Positions 58,901 through 64,000 of a stretch of 64,000 nt of DNA are shown here, piece by piece; within the stretch, counting starts at the first letter, position 1; every line of letters begins with the position of its first letter. Both the position numbers and the translations under genes were made by a program. The notes beneath the pieces are model-generated. The model saw only the letters and a program-made list of their open reading frames with translations, was not told where the DNA came from and searched no databases. The stretch spans positions 116,776,294 through 116,840,293 of the forward strand of contig NC_135497.1 in NCBI RefSeq assembly GCF_052857255.1, given 5' to 3'. Origin of the DNA: Amblyomma americanum. Its lineage: Eukaryota > Arthropoda > Arachnida > Ixodida > Ixodidae.

Positions 58901-61061
58901 TATCCTATGTTTCTGCAGACTGCCTGGAGATCAGTTTCTCTAAACATGCTTGACAGGTTTTGTAGAGCGACTTTGGGTTCTATAAATAAATGTGGTCCAT
59001 CATGCCCGTCACTGGATATACAGGATTGCTTCGTTGACATCACAGCTCTGCAGATATGGGCGACGTCGTCCGCTCAAGACGACAGGAGAGTATTCGCAAT
59101 GTAACGGACGTATAGAATCCACAAGTACTCATGTTACAAGAGGAACCTCCAGTGAAGATTTGGGTTCCTTCGGAGTACTTTTCGCCTATGCTGCTCAGAG
59201 AAGCTTTGAGCGTCGCAGCTGTAGGCATGCGGTTATTTGCACGTATGCCAGGTGTATATAGCTTGATTTGCTGAGGCGATAGTGCCCGGAGAGGCAAAGA
59301 CGGAGGCAGAAGTTACGCTGGCGGAGTAGAAACAGGATAATCCAGTCGCTGCGCAACTTGGCCAAAGACAAAGTTGCTGCGGGCCATGTCAGTGCGCCGA
59401 AAAAAGCGCTTCTTGGTTCGGAGTGCATGCTGCAGGATTAATGGGAAGAGTGAAAGGAACACAGATTTAATATGAGGATTCTAGAGAGAAAGCGGCTACC
59501 GCATTACCATCTCCGCAGTCGTGCTAACCGTGGTGGCAGCCATTATGGCAACGCCGCCATGGTAGCTAGCCGTTACTCCTCGCACAAAATGCAGGGTTCA
59601 TTAATAAGGCGACAATAATTTTTTTTAGATCACGCCGTTCATACCAGAACTATGATGGCCACTACGGACAGCATTTCGGCAACTTTTTTTAAGATCACGG
59701 TGCTCAAAAGTACGAAACTTTTTTAAACCGATTTCATGCTTGGTGAGGTGGTCCTTTGCTGGCTTTGTGTTTAATTTTGTGAAAGCATTTTTAGAAGTAC
59801 CATAATGGCGTGGCAGGAAGTTTGGACAACTTCCCCTCCGCACTTTACTTCCGTGTAAAGGAGCGACAAAAGGAAGAAGGTGCAACCCTAACACGATCCA
59901 CAGTGATTCATCCTGGAGCAAAAACAAAGTGAAGAGGACAGACGCAACACAAAGCTTTTCCTGTCTGAGCGCCCTCTTTCGTCAAGAAAAACCTCGCTTG
60001 GCATGACGTTTTTTTTTTGTTCTATTTACTGTCATTTTATTTTTAGATGCCTTCTTTAGCGCTTTGTCACCCTACTTGTTGCAGGATGTCACGCGCTGCA
60101 ATGCTCGCGACAAAATGCGTCGGAACTCGAAGACACAGAACAAGAACGGACATTTCCAGGGTAGACATCCAACCAAGTCGAAGTTTTTAGGATAAGCACG
60201 GATTCGGGAAATGTTCACCAGTGAGCACCTTTCAAAGTTTCTTGAATGTACTCGAAAACCACGTGAATTATAGGTTTTTAGTTCACACACTTATATATTT
60301 ATATACTTTGAACTAAATACTACTTTACTTAGTGTACTTGTAAACTTTACAAAAACTTACTTTAAAATTTAATATAATTTGCGTACTTCATATTTAAATT
60401 CAAACAACCTTCGCAATTTTCTGCAGAACCAATAAAAAAAGAGAACGAAGTTCAAGCTGCATACGAGAAGGCAGACCACGTGCTTTGGCATTCATTCTTT
60501 ATTTTAAGCTAAACATGCACAGATAAGGCGGCACGAGCGAAAAAAAAAAACATTTATGAAGCAGATATGTATCTGTTGTGTAGTCAACAAGGAGAAAAAT
60601 TGCGAAAGTCTTGCACAATGCGGGCGAAACATTTTTTAAATGGGGGGAAAAAATCGCCTTTCCCGCACTGAGGAAATCAACCCAGTTCTTTGACCTCACA
60701 CTCGGGCTCCCTTATCGCCGGGTCATTCACATCATCACATGATCGATAGTGTGAATGCTACCCCGAATCCTTTCATCGCGCCTCGTGCGGCGGGCTCCAA
60801 AAATGCAACTAGCAGGCACATCATCGCGAGAAATGAACCCCAAGTCTAAAACGCAGGGACGTGTTTCTAAAAGTCTCTGATGCATTATTTTTGTATTCTG
60901 GCATGTGAAGTCTACCTTAAATACGCGCTTTAAATTTTATTTCGGGCTATCGTTAGTGCTGCACACAGCCGGATGTAACATTCTTATGGCTGTGCTTTGA
61001 GGTCATAGAGCGAAACGACAAGAGAGACCGAAAATGTCGTTGATTCTCATGTTTAAAATTT
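55986..61061. other. Gene-poor stretch
   Basis: No supported gene over 5 kb. 57560-57960 is distinctly GC- and CpG-rich compared with its flanks and could be a promoter or exon of an unrecognised gene. Scattered ORFs of up to about 130 codons lack domains. 59930-59960 and 56245-56310 have PLE-terminal-like words (CGCAACAC, GTTGTGTCTGTC) but no protein match. Confidence 0.35.
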
Positions 61062-61322
61062 TCATCCTGATGATGGCGATGAATTTTTATGGCGCAAGGG
61101 CATCTGTTGCCAAAGAGCGCCATGGCACAGGATTTTTATTTTTCTCAAGACGGGGTCAAAGACCCATTCCCAAGCATTTCACCCTAAAGAAGCCGAGCAC
61201 CAGGCAGGGGAACGCTTGTATCCATTGTATTACCGGTGGATACCAGACGGTGCTGAGGATCGAACCCCGCACCTCCCGCATGCCAGGCGGATGCTCAAAC
61301 CACTAGCCCACCGCTGCAGTAA
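61062..61322 (-). repeat. tRNA-derived SINE, family 2, near full length
   Basis: Same organisation as 54306-54562: on + it reads ATGAATTTTTATGGCGCAAGGGCA, then CATTTCACCCTAAA, GAGGATCGAACCCCGCACC (B-box complement) and CCGCATGCCAGGCGG. The A-box end is slightly altered (CCACTAGCCCACCGCTGC). Confidence 0.85.
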
Positions 61323-61370
61323 AATTTTCCTTCTCGTGCAGAAGACTGTTTACGCCACAAGAAGACATAT

Positions 61371-61740
61371 GCCTGCCGTGGTGGCTCAGCGCTTAGACAT
61401 ACCCAGGGCGCATACTGAAGGAAGCAGTCGAAGGGGATCCCATTTTCGCATTGTTTTTTTTTTTGAAATTTCATAGCCTACAACATGGTGGTCGACGCGG
61501 TTTTTCCCAGGAAAAAATTGCGGCTTGGGAGAGTGGAGGGGCGCCTATGCCACCTCGCGCCTGTTCGCGATCTCAATTTGTGAAAACTTCAAACCTCAGC
61601 TTTAACTCCGCCGGCTTGCAGTTTGCGACCTCGCGTGGCCGCATTGCGGTGGAGGCGAAAGGTAAAAACGTTGGTTGGCCGTGTGTTCAGACTTTGTCCC
61701 CTTTAAGCAACCCCAGTCACGCGAAAATAACCTAGAGCCT
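61371..61740 (+). repeat. Ruka-like SINE remnant
   Basis: TGCCGTGGTGGCTCAGCGCTTAGAC is a tRNA-like A-box head on the plus strand. At 61641-61700 GCATTGCGGTGGAGGCGAAAGGTAA and GGCCGTGTGTTCAGACTT resemble the SINE body. The B-box is not preserved and the intervening sequence is unfamiliar, so the copy is degraded or carries an insertion. Confidence 0.5.
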
Positions 61741-63162
61741 TCCTATACGACGTGCCCATTGAGCCAGGTGTAACCTCTCACCGAAAATTATAACAAAAGT
61801 ATGTATTAGTCAAATAGATCTTTGTATTTGCTGTCTAGGTCCCCTATTAGTCTTTAAAGGGCTTGAAATAGTATAGGGGAGCAATATGTGCAACCAAAAA
61901 CAAGAACAACGCTCACTTATTTGACGTCAGCAACTGTTGCAGTCTTAAATTACCTGCTCTGTTTGATACGACACATAACGGAAATTTGGTCGCAATATTT
62001 TTTTAGGTACCTTCGTTGAACAACTCGCCTCCTGTGCATATGACTAGATTGTTTCGAGAAGCTAAAGCCCATTGAATGCTGGTGAACTGTATACGGTAAG
62101 CGTACAGGATGTATGCTGTGCTTTTTTTTGATGTCGCTTTGTTTCCAAAGGGCGTGCTTCAAATGCAGACCTCTGCCATGTTTGTAGCTCTGCAAAGGCT
62201 ATTTACCAGTATCTAGGTGTCTAATAGCCTATCAGACGTTTCTATTTCATGCAGTTCTAATTCTCTATTAAGTGCGGCGGATAAGTAAATATGTTGTTAG
62301 TTTTGCTATTAGAATTTTCCCTGGGGTCAACGCCTGGTACCAGTTTCGGATGCTTAGATTTCATGCTTATTATCAACGCACACGTGCCCGCTCAGTAACA
62401 CATAAGCCTCCGCTGGCTTCTTTCTCGATACTGTTGCCAAAAATTGAACCGAGAACCATGTCATTGATGTAATAATAGTATTAAAACATAGTGCTCTGAA
62501 TCTAGAGGTCTTGGTGCATCCCCGACTGAGTAAAAAAACATTCGTGGCTGTTACTGCGTGCGTTGCAGCTGTTCAGGCAACACATTTTGATTTCTGTTGC
62601 ATCAGCAATTAATGCGGAATTTCTGCTTCACTTAATGAAACTCTACTACAATGGAACAAGTCATAACCACCGGAATGGAGCTTTTAACGGATACGCTAGA
62701 AACGTCAACTGTTCTCTGGAGTTCAATCGCTTGTTCCTTTTCCATTCAGTAACAGAGGAGGTCTGCGTTTGGTTGAACGTGTGAACTGTCACAGCTCCTC
62801 ACGCCGACCATAGAGCCACCTGGGAGCCAAAGCTTGCAATGCGTGGCGTTCTTTCGCACCTCAGCTGTTGATAGATGGCGCTACTCCCTCACTTACTGAT
62901 GAAGGGAGCTTGTTTTGCTAACAGTACCCAGGCTTATTGGTGCAAACTCTGAGTGGAGAAAACTGTGCACGTGCTTTTAGAAATTCCTGGATTGAAATCA
63001 ACGTTTTCGGTGAAAAAAATGAAAGGAAAGAAGGGCTGAAAAGGAATGAAGGCGTGTATTGGCGCAGGCCTGTTATTTTTTCCCTCGCCTGCTCGTTCTT
63101 GCCTTTTGCGTACCCCCCCCCCCCCCCCGAAAAAAGAATAAAAAAAAACGAACAATATATTG
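61741..63162. other. Intergenic, no gene recognised
   Basis: AT-rich. A C-run (63113-63128) and an A-rich stretch lie just before the RTE fragment. Confidence 0.4.
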
Positions 63163-64000
63163 TGTCTTGCCTTCAAGCCAAAGCTTAATATAACAGCATC
63201 ATATGAGAAGGAAATCAGCGCATTTGAGGAAGAGGAAGATGATCTTGATGTTCATTCAGTGCACGATAACCTGACATCAATAATTACGGAGTGCGCAGTA
63301 GAAGTAGGCGGTAGGACAGTTCGAAAAGATACCGGGAAGCTATCTCAGGTGACGAAAGATCTGATTAAGAAGCGCCAAAACATGAAGGCATCTAACACTA
63401 CCGATAGAATAGAACTAACGGAGCTATCAAAGTTAATAAATAAGCGAAAGGTAGCCGACATAAGGAAGTTTAATATGGAGAGAATCGAGCATGCTATAAA
63501 GAACGGAGGTAGCCTAAAAACAGTGAAGAGGAAACTAGGCATAGGTAAAAACCAGATGTATGCATTAAGAGACAAGCAGGGCAATGTCATTAGCAATATG
63601 GATAAGATAGTTAACGTAGCCGAAGAGTTCTACACAGACCTGTACAGTAGCCAATGTAATCAGAGCGCTAATGATAAAGACAGCAGAGCACAGCAATGCG
63701 TCATCCCGCCAGTAACGAAAGATGAAGTAAAGAAAGCCTTAGAAGCAATGAAAAGGGGAAAAGCAGCTGGGGAGGATCAGGTAACAGCAGATCTGTTGAA
63801 GGACGGAGGGGACATCGTGCTAGAAAAACTAGCCACCCTGTATACGCAATGCCTTATGACCTCGACTGTACCAGAAGCTTGGAAGAATGCAAACATTATC
63901 TTAATTCATAAGAAGGGAGACGCCAAGGACTTGAAAAATTACAGGCCGATCAGCTTACTATCCGTTGCCTACAAAGTATTTACTAAGGTAATCACTAATA
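63163..64000 (+). mobile_element. RTE-type LINE, 5'-truncated, runs off the window
   Basis: The frame containing 63181 is open with no stop from 63142 to the window end (about 285 codons). It reads [12 protein letters not shown] (end of the endonuclease-proximal region), a charged linker ([23 protein letters not shown]), EFYTDLYSS, then RT motifs [29 protein letters not shown] and [15 protein letters not shown]. These are the RT 0-2 motifs of the RTE/craTA-type LINE clade. The endonuclease is missing, so the copy is 5'-truncated. The reading frame is undamaged as far as visible, suggesting a recent insertion. Confidence 0.88.

Overview
This is a eukaryotic, repeat-dominated window that fits an arthropod genome, most likely a hard tick (Ixodidae). 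The inference rests on genes split by GT-AG introns and on repeats typical of tick genomes: tRNA-derived SINEs resembling the Ruka family, many Penelope-like (PLE) GIY-YIG fragments, LINEs with a C-terminal RNase H domain, CR1/jockey-type and RTE LINEs, and a Ty3/gypsy element. No bacterial-style operon, rRNA or stand-alone tRNA gene was seen. Species cannot be fixed from sequence alone.

Only two host genes can be supported. Both are UNC-93-like multi-pass membrane proteins on the + strand: gene A (9485-12965; 522 aa) and gene B (48605-50822; 467 aa, with a probable non-coding 5' exon upstream). They have the same three-coding-exon layout, with a phase-0 and then a phase-1 intron at the same places in the protein. 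They are therefore dispersed tandem paralogues about 36 kb apart.

Layout. 1-5490: minus-strand, decayed Ty3/gypsy element with its 5' LTR at 5111-5490; the 3' end lies off the window. 5491-7496: part of a hAT-like DNA transposon (copy 1) that the gypsy element interrupted. 8318-8510: SINE. 9485-12965: UNC93 gene A. 13881-18263: second, complete hAT-like copy in inverted orientation, with an 8-bp target duplication and a LINE 3' end nested inside. 19555-19850: PLE tail. 20470-20925: diverged tandem duplication. 22225-22836: fold-back element. 25691-26960: CR1/jockey LINE remnant (-). 28163-28905: two SINEs. 30345-30970: PLE (+). 31033-31261: SINE. 32207-33420: head-to-head PLE pieces, one carrying a 748-bp pure TTCC microsatellite. 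33421-38689: mostly unassigned. 38690-39812: LINE (+) remnant. 43090-43930: direct duplication. 46689-46970: MITE with internal TATAGAC repeats. 47318-48156: SINEs. 48541-50822: UNC93 gene B. 52093-52235: 72-bp tandem duplication. 52810-53995: PLE (-) with inverted ends. 54306-54562 and 61062-61322: SINEs. 55436-55985: TA microsatellite and duplicated SINE-like units. 63163-64000: open RTE-type LINE reading frame running off the end.

The most notable structure is that UNC93 gene A is enclosed (7497-13880) by two inverted copies of the same hAT-like transposon, each later hit by a retroelement. No cooperating host gene system beyond the paralogue pair is visible, and large stretches hold only unrecognised non-coding sequence.
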